A DNA stretch of 64,000 bases from Methanosarcina sp049706645 (GTDB taxonomy: Archaea; Halobacteriota; Methanosarcinia; Methanosarcinales; Methanosarcinaceae), in contig NZ_JBNAKP010000035.1 of the NCBI RefSeq assembly GCF_049706645.1, positions 1-64,000 of the forward strand, in the 5' to 3' direction. The notes beneath the pieces were generated by a model that was given only the letters and a program-made list of their open reading frames with translations, was not told the DNA's origin and did not search any database. Within the stretch, counting starts at the first letter, position 1, and every line of letters begins with the position of its first letter. Position numbers and translations under genes: made by a program. Below, piece after piece: positions 24,854-34,041 of the stretch.

Positions 24854-26104
24854 TCAGATATTCAGTTCCTCCAGGGGCACATCCGGGTTTCCGGCAGTAG
24901 CTACCGGCGAGATCTGGAAAAGTGTGAAGTCCTCTTTCAGGCGCCTGTATCCTCCACCTGCAATGTTCAGAAGAATAGTTTCGTCCCTGGAGACCTTTCC
25001 GGCCTCTACGGCTTTTAAAAGGGAAGCTGCCGCAACTGCCGAGGGAGGCAGGATATCGATCCCTTCCAGGGATTCAAAAAGGGCCTTGGCCTCAAGGGCT
25101 TCTTCTTTCGTAATTGCGTACATTATTCCATCAGTATCTGCGAGTGCATCATAGAGCCCCCCAGTAACCCCATACGGAGGAGCCCGGTTGGTAAGCACGG
25201 TGGCGTAAGTATCCTCGATCTGTTTCTTTGCGTCCTTCATATCAAGCTCGGGAATAATCTGTCTTCTTCTTTCCTGCCAGGCGCTGTACATGGGCACAAA
25301 AGGAAGGTTCTGGGCAAGCTGAAGCTTCGGAAGTTTTTGTCCGAACCGCCCGTCGGCCCTGAGGCGTAATGCGGCTTCCCAGGCTGAAATTCCTCCAGTA
25401 CCGCTTCCGACGGCCTGGAAATAATGGTCAGGAATCTTGCCTATAGTTACGGCTGCATCCAGCATTACAGTACCCATCCCGTCTCTTCTGGCAACATTTC
25501 TCGCTCCGCCTTCGGGAACCATCCCTGGCAGCTTTGCAATCCGGCCTGCGAGATTGATAGCATCGGTGTAATCGTTTCCAGGGCTCATGCTTATAAGATG
25601 AATGGATTCGGTCGGCTCCTCGGGCAGCCACAGCTTTGAAATTCCGGAATCCGGCACCACTATATACGCGTCAATTCCTGTCAAAGCCGATACGTGTGCA
25701 AAAGCCCGGCCTGTGTTTCCGGCAGAGGCGAGGACTATGGCTTTTCCCCCGGTTTCTTTCAGGAGCTGCATGGTCGGGTAGGCTTCTAGTTCCTTGAAAC
25801 TGCAGGTCTTAATAAAAGCCCCTCTTTCGGGCCAGTACCCGCTGAACCCTATATAAAGGTTTGAAAGCCCGAGTTCCCTGGCTAGGGCCTCACTTTTGTA
25901 AGTTATGGGTCCTGCATCCGTAGTAAGTTCTTCCTGGATTGGGAGCCAGGAATGAAATCTTCCGATGCCTGGCTGATTTCTCAGTTCAAGCTTCTTTTCG
26001 AAATATTCCGCCCGCAAAAAGGCATCGTCGTTCTCACAGGTAAGCCTGTATTCCTGTCCGTATTCTCTTCCGCACTTCAGACATTTCAGTTTGAATCTTC
26101 CCAT
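24854..26104 (-). CDS. cysteate synthase
   Basis: A PLP enzyme related to threonine synthase that converts O-phosphoserine and sulfite to cysteate (EC 2.5.1.76), the Methanosarcina entry to coenzyme M. Seen: an N-terminal CLKCGREY segment, RGAFIKTCSFKELEAYPTM with the probable Schiff-base Lys (about 100), ASAGNTGRAFAHV phosphate/PLP loop (about 129), VGSGTGGISAWEAAL glycine loop (about 240). About 416 residues. The ATG at 26104 was chosen over TTG at 26113 because known members begin MGRF. The identification over threonine synthase is backed by the neighbouring comDE. Confidence 0.92.
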   Translation of the reverse strand: MGRFKLKCLKCGREYGQEYRLTCENDDAFLRAEYFEKKLELRNQPGIGRFHSWLPIQEELTTDAGPITYKSEALARELGLSNLYIGFSGYWPERGAFIKTCSFKELEAYPTMQLLKETGGKAIVLASAGNTGRAFAHVSALTGIDAYIVVPDSGISKLWLPEEPTESIHLISMSPGNDYTDAINLAGRIAKLPGMVPEGGARNVARRDGMGTVMLDAAVTIGKIPDHYFQAVGSGTGGISAWEAALRLRADGRFGQKLPKLQLAQNLPFVPMYSAWQERRRQIIPELDMKDAKKQIEDTYATVLTNRAPPYGVTGGLYDALADTDGIMYAITKEEALEAKALFESLEGIDILPPSAVAAASLLKAVEAGKVSRDETILLNIAGGGYRRLKEDFTLFQISPVATAGNPDVPLEELNI

Positions 26105-26415
26105 CGCTATCAAAGAAAATTGGGTTTCTTATTAAATATATATTCCTAAAAAGTGGATAAAATCGCCTTTTTGTACTACATATCTGCATTAATGCCCGTT
26201 TCCGGAAACTCCTTCCTCTGGAAAGGAAGAAAAAGCCTTTCCATGGATGCGAAACGGAAATAGTTCTTCTGGAGTACGAAACTGAAATAGTAAAATTGAC
26301 AGTAATGACGTTAAAGGAGTTAAAAGGAGTGAAAAGGAAATTGAGAGGCTTCTTGAAACGGGAGCCTTAGATCCGGGCTCAATGAATATTAATTGGAAGC
26401 TACACCGGGTCTTTT

Positions 26416-26874
26416 TCAAACGTAAAAAGTGTTTGGAGTGGCTTTTGCGTGTTCGATATTTCTCCTGGCCCCCTCGGGGTAAACAACAGTAAGGACATCA
26501 GGCGCCATTCCAAATTCCCTGGACTCGTGCAGGTAATATTCCTCACTTTGTCTGGAAATGCCTTTCACCTGAATTAAAGCACTGGTTCTCCCTATCTCCT
26601 GGACTTTCACATTTTCAAAATCAAAAAAAATCTCTTCTATCTTGGGCTCCAGATGTTTGCTCCCGAAAAGAAATATGTAAGCCTGGGCAAAGGGACTTAG
26701 ATGGTATTCAATGCTGATTTGAGCATCAGTTTTACTGAACGCGATTTCCATAGTGTCAACGTGGATATATTTCCCTTCCCTGAACTGGTCAGTATTAATT
26801 TCCGGGGATATCTTTCCAGCCATCAGGGCAGCCGAGATTATAAGCGCAATTGTGATTATAGCTTTTATTTTCAT
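26416..26874 (-). CDS. hypothetical membrane-anchored or secreted protein
   Basis: The 152-residue product starts with a hydrophobic signal/anchor (IKAIITIALIISAALMAGKI) followed by a soluble domain of alternating beta-type sequence (IHVDTMEIAFSKTDAQISIE, KVQEIGRTSALIQVKG). No family is recognised. It is alone on this strand, upstream of nothing obvious; the 76-codon frame beyond its 3' end is not convincing. Likely a Methanosarcina lineage protein of the cell envelope. Confidence 0.65.
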   Translation of the reverse strand: MKIKAIITIALIISAALMAGKISPEINTDQFREGKYIHVDTMEIAFSKTDAQISIEYHLSPFAQAYIFLFGSKHLEPKIEEIFFDFENVKVQEIGRTSALIQVKGISRQSEEYYLHESREFGMAPDVLTVVYPEGARRNIEHAKATPNTFYV

Positions 26875-27040
26875 GGCTCTACGCAGTAATTACTCTTTAA
26901 TCTAATATTTCTTTCCTCTATTTTTGCAATAATGTTAAATATTGCCAGCATAAAGCTACTTCGGACTAATGACGGATTCCTGTGAGACTACAAAAAACGA
27001 GACTGGAAAATAAAGACTCACAAAATAACCGTCGGAAATA

Positions 27041-27090
27041 CCAGTATCAGAAAATACCAGCATCAGAAAATAACAAAATCAGAAAATAAC
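27041..27090. repeat. 16-bp tandem repeat in front of the zinc-ribbon gene
   Basis: Three units (ccagtatcagaaaata, ccagcatcagaaaata, acaaaatcagaaaata) end about 11 bases before the ATG at 27102, in the place of the ribosome-binding leader. Confidence 0.8.
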
Positions 27091-27101
27091 GAGACTATAA
27101 A

Positions 27102-27317
27102 ATGAGCAAAAAAGTTAACTTCGTATGTCCCAAGTGCGGTAATACCTCTTACGAAACCGGCGAGATCCGCAGTACAGGCGGCTTTCTAAGCAAACTCCTC
27201 GATGTTCAGAATAAAAGATTCACCCACGTCACCTGCAAACGCTGTAGATATACTGAATTCTACCAGGCCGACAGCAGCATGCTTGGGAATATTTTCGATT
27301 TGTTTACATCAAGATGA
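27102..27317 (+). CDS. zinc-ribbon protein
   Basis: A 71-residue protein with two CxxC pairs: CPKCG (10-14) and CKRCR (46-50), forming one zinc ribbon as in the 'nucleic-acid-binding Zn-ribbon' family. The middle GGFLSKLLDVQNKRFTHVTC and C-terminal GNIFDLFTSR match the small conserved family in archaea and Firmicutes. Function is unknown; nucleic-acid binding is inferred from the fold. No classical ribosome site is visible, and a tandem repeat occupies the leader. Confidence 0.8.
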   Translation: MSKKVNFVCPKCGNTSYETGEIRSTGGFLSKLLDVQNKRFTHVTCKRCRYTEFYQADSSMLGNIFDLFTSR

Positions 27318-27812
27318 GCCAATACAGGATTTTTTTGGCGAAAATTACCTTCTTATCCCTTTTTTCGTTTTTTGATTGCTTATTAGCCGGGGCTGGAGAG
27401 TAGCGTCTTTAACGGAGCTTTTCAGGCTCGACGAAGGAGAGCGGCCTTTACAAGTGAGTTCCTGAACGAAAAATGTGCGTTTTATACAAATACTTTGCTC
27501 GATTTACTTTTTATTGGGTTTTAAGTTTCTTTCAAGAACTATTTATGCTTCTTTCTTCCGGTAACTTTTCATCAGCTCTAAGACCTCATTTAAGTGTGAC
27601 CGGCTGCTGAATCCTTCTAACTCCCGGAAGTAATAAGCAGATAAATTCAGGATAGCTTAAATATTGTGTTTTTTCACGCTGTAATTGTAACAAAACGTGT
27701 GAATAAGAGACAGTTTGCTTCTTTTTCTTTGCACACTGGGAAAAAGCCGCGCAGACGGCGCGTGGACAAATTCGAGCTCACAAGGCTGATTACGGCTGCC
27801 CTTGGTTAGATT
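27318..27812. other. intergenic region without recognised features
   Basis: Between convergent genes. A GC-rich dyad-like stretch (gccgcgcagacggcgcg near 27747) stands out from the AT-rich surroundings and could mark a transcript end. No gene supported. Confidence 0.45.
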
Positions 27813-28577
27813 TCAGAGCGCTTCGAGATTTTCCCTCGTGAGGCTGAGTTCTTCCTTGAGTTTTTTGTTTTCAGGGTCTTTTTCGCTCAGAATTCCAAGG
27901 AGCCCAAACGCTTTTTTGAAGTTTTCTTTTGCCTCTTCGTTTTGCCCATTTTCAGAAAACAGGGTTCCGAGATTGTTGAGTATCATTACTGCATCTGATA
28001 GATATTCCGTATTTTCCGGGTAATTTTTAAGGAGCTTTTCCTGGATTTTGAGGGCTTTTTCGTAATTTTTTTCTGCTTCTTCGGTTTGTCCCATTCCGGC
28101 AAGCAGTTCCCCCAGGTTGTTCAGGGTGTTTCCTGCGTACATTTGATAAAATTCGCTCTCTGGTCTGGCATCAAGCCGTTTCTGGCAGATTTCGAGGCCG
28201 ATTTCATAACACTTCTGCGAGGATTGGAAGTTGCCAGCTCTCCGAAAGATGTTCCCAAGGTTTCCGATGTTGTTCAGGTTCATGAGGAGGGTATCAAGGT
28301 AAAGTTTGTTTTCCGGCTCTTTTGAGAGGAGTTTTTCATTTATCCTTAAGGAAAAGGTGTAGGTATCCAGGGCTTCTTCAAGCCTGCCCAGGGACTGTAA
28401 CAGTTGGCCTCTTACTTTTAAAGTGTGGAACAGAATGGCTCCATCCTTTGCTCCCTGTGCAATCCTTTCGGCTTTCTTGAGATATTCAAAGGCTTCTTCC
28501 AGGCTTCCTTTTTGCATCAGGTCCAGGGCTTCATTGAAATATTTTACTGCTTCTTCTCTCAACTTCTCAGCAGGCAT
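27813..28577 (-). CDS. tetratricopeptide-repeat protein
   Basis: The product (254 residues from the ATG at 28577) is a stack of about five TPR units with the usual A-x-x-x-Y-x-x-A-L-x-I pattern, for example EEALDTYTFSLRINEKLL and EEAEKNYEKALKIQEKLL. TPRs bind other proteins. The longer frame to 28646 adds a basic, non-TPR head; the shorter start MPAEKLREEAVKYF begins the first helix. Units alternate with 'ENKLYLDTLLMNLNNIG' type linkers typical of Methanosarcina TPR proteins. It belongs with the similar gene at 29224-30093. The partner is unknown. Confidence 0.85.
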   Translation of the reverse strand: MPAEKLREEAVKYFNEALDLMQKGSLEEAFEYLKKAERIAQGAKDGAILFHTLKVRGQLLQSLGRLEEALDTYTFSLRINEKLLSKEPENKLYLDTLLMNLNNIGNLGNIFRRAGNFQSSQKCYEIGLEICQKRLDARPESEFYQMYAGNTLNNLGELLAGMGQTEEAEKNYEKALKIQEKLLKNYPENTEYLSDAVMILNNLGTLFSENGQNEEAKENFKKAFGLLGILSEKDPENKKLKEELSLTRENLEAL

Positions 28578-28786
28578 AATAAAAAGACGGGCTTGTGATG
28601 TCTTATAGGTTATGTTTCGGCCATGTTTTTTCTTTCCTGTCATCACCTTTTTCTTCCAACTCCTTTATATATTACTAAAAGCTAAATTATAGATGTTCGA
28701 AGTTTCATATCTTTCTTTAACCACGTTTTCTAATACTTTAATGCTTATTGATCTCTAAAAAAGGTATTTGGGGAAAGAGAAATAAC

Positions 28787-29227
28787 GTGGATACGGGAGT
28801 AGAAAAAGAAAAAGATAGAGGGATTCAGGGGAAGGATAGAATCGACGTTCCTAAATATCGCAAGCACGAAAAAGTATACCTCCTACTTGTGAGTATCTTT
28901 CTCGCAGCTATCCTTTTTTACACCCTTTATATCGGCCAGCTTCTCTGGGGCATAGTTATTGATATCCTGATCATGAGGCTTTATTTCCTGATGAAGCGGG
29001 AAAGAAGTTACTTCACGGAACGTGACTTGAATGAAGAAGAAGCCGGGACTCCGCATGATCCCGGAATAAAAAGAAGAGTCAGGCTTGCAAACATTGCTGT
29101 TACCCTCTTCGTGCTTGGGCTGGTTATTTATTCGTACTTTACTTTCCAGTTCATCTGGGGGGTTGTAGCAGGCCTGCTGATTTTGCTTTATGCGCACATG
29201 CTTCTATTTTCGAAAGATAACCTTTAA
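28787..29227 (+). CDS. small membrane protein with two LonB-like transmembrane hairpins
   Basis: From GTG 28787 (146 residues) there is a charged head, hairpin 1 (YLLLVSIFLAAILFYTLYI then GQLLWGIVIDILIM), a charged linker, and hairpin 2 (LFVLGLVIYSYFTFQFIWGV then VAGLLILLYAHMLL). Hairpin 2 is strikingly like the membrane insert of the nearby LonB (LFVVGIIIYSYFVAQLLWGI). GGGGAAAGAGA precedes the GTG; a TTG at 28748 would give 159 residues. It converges with a TPR gene, sharing 29224-29227. The role is unknown; co-assembly with LonB in the membrane is an inference. Confidence 0.75.
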   Translation: MDTGVEKEKDRGIQGKDRIDVPKYRKHEKVYLLLVSIFLAAILFYTLYIGQLLWGIVIDILIMRLYFLMKRERSYFTERDLNEEEAGTPHDPGIKRRVRLANIAVTLFVLGLVIYSYFTFQFIWGVVAGLLILLYAHMLLFSKDNL

Positions 29228-30093
29228 AGTTCGGAATTTTCCGACTTATTCACATTCTCCAGCCTTTCTTTCTTTTCCACCTTTTCCAGTGCTTCCGGTT
29301 TTTCCAGTGCTCCCACCTTTTCCAGTGCTTCCAGCTTTTCCAGCCTTTCACGGGTCAAAGTAATAGCTTCCTTGATATTCTCATTTTCAGGCTGCTGGGT
29401 GAGAAGGTTTTCCTGCATGCTGAGGGCTTTTTCAAGGTTCGGCTTTGCTGCTTCGTATTTTTCCGGGCCCTGCCGGGTGAGGCAGTTTCCGAGCTGGCTG
29501 AGCGCAACTGAGAGTTCGGCCTGATAGCCCAGGTTGTCGGGCTTTTCTTCGAGAAGCTTTTCATAAAGCTCAATCGCTTGCCTGAGGACTTCGCACGCTT
29601 CTTCAAAAGAGCCCGTATTGGTAAGGAGAGTTGCATAGTTATTCAGGTTCTCGCCGGCATAGGATCGGAAGACTGCATTTCCGGGCTCTTTCGCCAGGAG
29701 GTTTACATAGGTTTCACGGGCACGGGTATAATATTCGGCAGCTCGTGAATTTTCGCCTTTCTTCTTAAGAAGGTTTCCGGTATTGCTCAGAGTTGTGCCC
29801 ATATAGTGCTGGTAGTCGATATTTTCAGGATCAGTTTTAAGAAGTTCTGAACCTGCATCGAGCGCTTTTTCATAGGTTTCGAGGGCTTCATCGTACTTGG
29901 TGGCAGTATAAAGGATGCCTCCGCGCGTAAAAAGAATATAATAGAGAGCGTCAGTAGATTTTGCTTTCCTTGCCGAGTCTTCGGCTTTATCTAGGGTTTC
30001 AAGGGCTTTCTCCAGTTTGCCTTTCTTTATCTGGGCTACAGCACTGTGAATTTGCTTCAGTAGGAGAAGATTTCTTACCTTGCTTCTGGACAT
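29224..30093 (-). CDS. tetratricopeptide-repeat protein with Glu/Lys-rich tail
   Basis: The 289-residue product has about five TPR units (ALETLDKAEDSARKAKSTDA, DEALETYEKALDAGSELLKT and so on) with 42-45 residue spacing, then a C-terminal tail of repeated EKLEALEKVGALEKPEALEK type, likely a coiled coil or flexible linker. It is a paralogue of the gene at 27813. Its last codon overlaps that of the convergent membrane protein. As a scaffold it might bind that protein or LonB; the sequence does not show which. Confidence 0.85.
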   Translation of the reverse strand: MSRSKVRNLLLLKQIHSAVAQIKKGKLEKALETLDKAEDSARKAKSTDALYYILFTRGGILYTATKYDEALETYEKALDAGSELLKTDPENIDYQHYMGTTLSNTGNLLKKKGENSRAAEYYTRARETYVNLLAKEPGNAVFRSYAGENLNNYATLLTNTGSFEEACEVLRQAIELYEKLLEEKPDNLGYQAELSVALSQLGNCLTRQGPEKYEAAKPNLEKALSMQENLLTQQPENENIKEAITLTRERLEKLEALEKVGALEKPEALEKVEKKERLENVNKSENSEL

Positions 30094-30599
30094 AAGAGAA
30101 AAATGCCTCTTGTTTTTTTAAATAGCTGTCGATGCCGGTTTATGGGCAGCCGAAAGGGTAGAGCTCTGAATTAACTCCTGGTCAGCTTTTAAACAGCCTT
30201 GAACTACTCGGATCCAGCCCTGAACTGGCTCTGAATTAGCGGACAATGCTCAATGTATATATAGGGGAGATATCATAAAAGAGTTGAAACTATCTTAAAC
30301 ATTGATTTGAGAATTGATTTCTATTGCGTTTTCGAGCCAAATACGCAATTAGCAAATAGTTTATAACAAAAGGTTTCTATATACTGTATATACAGTGGTA
30401 GGTTAATTTTATATACAGCAAGTCTATATAATTAGCCGAAGTATGGATGGGGTACAGTAACTTCAGGAATTCGTTGTTATTGTGACATCCGCTTTTTGCC
30501 AATCATTTTATCACTGAGTCTGTTATTTTTTCGAAAACGTCAGGTATATATATCGATCAGTAACGTCTATTCAATAACGTTCGAATATGTGAGCTAACC
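30094..30599. promoter_or_regulatory. lonB upstream region with palindrome and TATA box
   Basis: Holds a perfect 14-base palindrome ACTGTATATACAGT (30383-30396) and a TATA-like ggtatatatatc near 30543-30554, which would place the lonB transcript start near 30578, about 22 bases before the ATG. The palindrome is about 150 bases further upstream. Confidence 0.45.
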
Positions 30600-32696
30600 A
30601 TGGTGTATAATAATAATCAGAACATAGACGAGTCTTCGGGGAAGATGGACGAGCCCGCCAAAAATATAGGCGAGTCTGTTCATGACGTAGACAAGTCTGA
30701 GGCCGACCAGAAGAAGGATGAGTCCGGTATGGGTATGACTGGGCCTGAATCCAACCAGGTTAAGGCCGAGTCTGAGTCCGTTCAGGACATGGATGAAGAT
30801 GTTGACATCGGTTTCCTATTTGAAAACACTTCTAATATAGATGTGCCTAAACTCCTTATCGACCAGGTGCTGGGGCAGGAGCATGCCGTAGAAGTTGTGA
30901 AAAAGGCAGCCAGCCAGAGACGGCACATCATGATGATAGGGACCCCGGGTACAGGGAAATCCCTGCTTGCAAAAGCAATGGCAGAACTTCTTCCTAAAGA
31001 AGAGCTCAAGGATATCCTTGTATATCCTAACATGGAAGACCTGAACAACCCTAAAATCAGGGAGGTTCCTGCCGGAAAGGGCAGAGAAATCGTAATGGCT
31101 CACAAAATGGAAGCCAGAAAGAAAGCCCAGGCCAGAAATATGCTCATGATGCTTTTTGTTGTGGGCATTATCATCTACTCTTATTTTGTTGCCCAGTTGC
31201 TCTGGGGAATTATCGCAGGCATCATGATTCTCATGCTAACCCGCCAGTTCCTGCCTAAAGAAGAAATGATGATTCCGAAAATGGCGGTTTCCAATTATGA
31301 CAAAGAGCACGCACCTTACATCGATGCAACCGGAGCTCACGCAGGAGCTCTGCTTGGGGACGTAAGGCACGACCCGTTCCAGTCAGGCGGGCTCGAGACC
31401 CCTGCTCACGACAGGGTAGAGGCCGGAGATATTCACAAGGCCCACAAAGGTGTGCTCTTTATTGACGAAATCAACACTCTCAGGCTGGAATCTCAGCAGA
31501 GTCTCCTGACTGCGCTCCAGGAAAAGGAGTACCCTATTACCGGGCAGTCCGAGAGAAGTTCGGGCGCTCTTGTCAAGACCGAGCCTGTGCCCTGCGACTT
31601 TATTATGGTCTCTGCAGGGAACCTGGATGCCGTTCAGAAGATGCACCCAGCGCTCAGGTCAAGAATAAAAGGTTACGGCTACGAAGTCTACATGCAGGAT
31701 TCAATGGAAGATACTCCTGAAAACCGCAAGAAAATGGTCCGCTTCGTTGCCCAGGAAGTTGTTCGGGACGGGCATATCCCTCACTTTGACGAAGGTGCAG
31801 TGGAAGAAGTGATCCGGGAAGCCAGAAGGCGGGCAGGCAGGAAAGGGCACCTTACCCTGAAGCTTCGTGACCTTGGAGGGCTTGTACGTGTGGCAGGAGA
31901 CATTGCCCATTCCGAAGGCGCTCAATTAACAACCGCAGAGCACGTACTTGCGGCAAAGAGAATCGCAAGATCCATTGAACAGCAGCTTGCAGACAGTTAC
32001 CTGGAACACCGCAAGGAATACGAATCTTTCCTCAGAAGAGGTTCTGCTGTGGGCAGGGTTAACGGGCTTGCAGTTATGGGCGGAGACTCAGGAATTGTAC
32101 TCCCTATCGTTTCCGAAGTCACCCCTGCACTTTCCGGGGCCGAAGGACGCATTATCGCAACAGGTAAGCTCAAGACAATTGCAAAGGAAGCGGTGCAGAA
32201 CGTCTCTGCCGTGATCAAGAACATGACAGGCACTGATGTTTCACGCCACGATATCCATATCCAGTTTGTCGGGACATATGAAGGTGTGGAAGGGGACAGC
32301 GCATCTGTTTCCATCGCCACGGCCGTTATCTCAGCTATTGAAAGGATACCTGTGGATCAGAGCGTGGCAATGACAGGTTCTCTCTCTGTCAGGGGAGATG
32401 TCTTGCCTGTAGGTGGAGTAACCTACAAGATCGAGGCTGCAGCCCAGGCCGGCATGAAGAAAGTTATCATCCCGAAAGCAAACGAGGCAGATGTTCTTAT
32501 TGAAAAGGCATACCGGGAAAAGATACAGATTGTTCCGGTTTCCTCGATTGCGGAAGTGCTGGAACACAGCCTTGTAGGCCCGAGAAAGAATACTATTATC
32601 GAAAAACTAAAGAACATTACAAAACTCAGCTTCGATATTCCTGAGGTTTCACCCGCTTCCGTACAGGCTAAGAATCTTTTTGGGTGCAGGAACTGA
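30600..32696 (+). CDS. lonB: membrane ATP-dependent protease LonB
   Basis: Archaeal Lon, a membrane-bound AAA+ protease that degrades damaged and regulatory proteins (EC 3.4.21.53). An acidic head of about 75 residues precedes the ATPase: Walker A GTPGTGKS (about 119-126), a two-helix membrane insert (about 181-215), Walker B VLFIDEIN (about 286), and AAA lid. The protease domain has the catalytic Ser in EGDSASVS (567-569 region) and Lys610 in TYKIEAA. The 698 residues exceed typical archaeal LonB mainly by the Ser/Asp-rich head. It is followed within two bases by tldD, so co-transcribed. Confidence 0.97.
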   Translation: MVYNNNQNIDESSGKMDEPAKNIGESVHDVDKSEADQKKDESGMGMTGPESNQVKAESESVQDMDEDVDIGFLFENTSNIDVPKLLIDQVLGQEHAVEVVKKAASQRRHIMMIGTPGTGKSLLAKAMAELLPKEELKDILVYPNMEDLNNPKIREVPAGKGREIVMAHKMEARKKAQARNMLMMLFVVGIIIYSYFVAQLLWGIIAGIMILMLTRQFLPKEEMMIPKMAVSNYDKEHAPYIDATGAHAGALLGDVRHDPFQSGGLETPAHDRVEAGDIHKAHKGVLFIDEINTLRLESQQSLLTALQEKEYPITGQSERSSGALVKTEPVPCDFIMVSAGNLDAVQKMHPALRSRIKGYGYEVYMQDSMEDTPENRKKMVRFVAQEVVRDGHIPHFDEGAVEEVIREARRRAGRKGHLTLKLRDLGGLVRVAGDIAHSEGAQLTTAEHVLAAKRIARSIEQQLADSYLEHRKEYESFLRRGSAVGRVNGLAVMGGDSGIVLPIVSEVTPALSGAEGRIIATGKLKTIAKEAVQNVSAVIKNMTGTDVSRHDIHIQFVGTYEGVEGDSASVSIATAVISAIERIPVDQSVAMTGSLSVRGDVLPVGGVTYKIEAAAQAGMKKVIIPKANEADVLIEKAYREKIQIVPVSSIAEVLEHSLVGPRKNTIIEKLKNITKLSFDIPEVSPASVQAKNLFGCRN

Positions 32697-32698
32697 TC

Positions 32699-34039
32699 AT
32701 GACAGATATTATGCAGGATATTAAATTTTATGACTGCAGGGTAATTGAGGGCAGTTCCACCTCTATTATCCTGGATAACGGAAAGATCGAGGAAATTTCC
32801 AGAAACTTCACACGGGGGGCTGGCGTAAGGGCCCTTTGTGGAGGTTCCTGGGGCTATACGTCCGTAGAAGGAGACATTGACCTTAAACAGGGTGTTGAGG
32901 CTGCTTCAAAACTTGCTTTTTCTATGAATGCCAGTACTCCCAAGGAAGATGTAGAACTTGCGGCCGTAAATTCTCCTGAAACAAAGAATCTTCCTGAAAT
33001 CAGGATTGACCCAAGAGACGTCTCTATTGAGGAAAAAGTTGACCTTTTAAAGAGCATAGAAACCAGTGCAAAAGTAAAGGGCGTCAACAGTACCAAAGTA
33101 ATGTACCTGGAATCCGAGTTTAAAGTCGAATACAGGAGTTCCGATGGTATTGAATCGGCTTATGAACTGCTGAACGTCGGTTTTGCGGTTTCTGCAGTTG
33201 CTTCCGAGAATGGCGTATACCAGGCAGGCAGAGAAAGCCGTTTTGGGTACGGGTATGAGCTTTTTAAGAAAGAAAACGTCCTGGAACTTGCCGGCAAGGC
33301 AGGAAATACCGCAGTCGAACTTCTCAATGCAAAAACCCCTAAAGGCGGAGAAATGCCTGTGATTCTTGACCAGGAGCTGGCCGGCGTCTTTGCCCACGAA
33401 GCCGTTGGGCATGCGTCCGAAGCCGATCTTGTCCTTGAAGGGGATTCCATCCTTGAAAACCGGATCGGAGAGCAGATCGCATCTCCTCTTATTACGATCA
33501 TCGATGACCCTACTCTGCACGAGTTCGGGTATTATCCTTTTGATGCTGAAGGGTCACAATCAAGAAGGACAGAAATAATCAAGAACGGAGTCTTCAATTC
33601 TTATCTCCATTCCCGGGAAACTGCAGCAAAACTTGGGGGAACTCCAGGGAACTGCAGAGCTCAGGGCTATTCTATGCCTGTTGTCAGGATGAGCAATACC
33701 TTCATAGATAACGGGGATGCCAGGTTTGAAGAGATGCTTGAAGAGGTAAAGGACGGGATGTATCTCATAGGGTCCAGAGGAGGACAGGTGAATACCGGGG
33801 AAGGTATTTTCCAGTTCAATGCCGAAAAAGGATATCTGATAAGGAACGGAGAACTCACCGAGCTTATACGGGACGTTTCTCTTTCCGGCAAAACCCTTGA
33901 AATTCTAAACCACATAGCTCTTGTGGGCAACGACCTGAAAATGACTGCAGGCAGATGCGGAAAAGCCGGGCAGCTTGTATCCGTATCAGACGGTTCTCCT
34001 CACCTGGCTATCTCAAAAGCCCTTGTGGGAGGTGCCTGA
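32699..34039 (+). CDS. tldD: TldD metalloprotease subunit
   Basis: TldD forms with TldE a zinc protease that cuts unfolded peptides inside a closed dimer. The catalytic motif HEAVGHASEAD (HExxxH, about residue 232) is present with the later GNCRAQGYS region and C-terminal glycine-rich GRCGKAGQLV. The ATG at 32699 lies two bases after the lonB stop; a GTG at 32684 inside lonB is less likely. With LonB upstream this makes a proteolysis operon: LonB cuts proteins, TldD/E finishes peptides (inference). Confidence 0.95.
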   Translation: MTDIMQDIKFYDCRVIEGSSTSIILDNGKIEEISRNFTRGAGVRALCGGSWGYTSVEGDIDLKQGVEAASKLAFSMNASTPKEDVELAAVNSPETKNLPEIRIDPRDVSIEEKVDLLKSIETSAKVKGVNSTKVMYLESEFKVEYRSSDGIESAYELLNVGFAVSAVASENGVYQAGRESRFGYGYELFKKENVLELAGKAGNTAVELLNAKTPKGGEMPVILDQELAGVFAHEAVGHASEADLVLEGDSILENRIGEQIASPLITIIDDPTLHEFGYYPFDAEGSQSRRTEIIKNGVFNSYLHSRETAAKLGGTPGNCRAQGYSMPVVRMSNTFIDNGDARFEEMLEEVKDGMYLIGSRGGQVNTGEGIFQFNAEKGYLIRNGELTELIRDVSLSGKTLEILNHIALVGNDLKMTAGRCGKAGQLVSVSDGSPHLAISKALVGGA

Positions 34040-34041
34040 AG

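Noticed and set aside
26189..26419. 76-codon minus frame after the secreted hypothetical gene
   Set aside because: Low-complexity Leu/Ser content and no start signal; a second frame on the plus strand looks equally protein-like, so neither was called.
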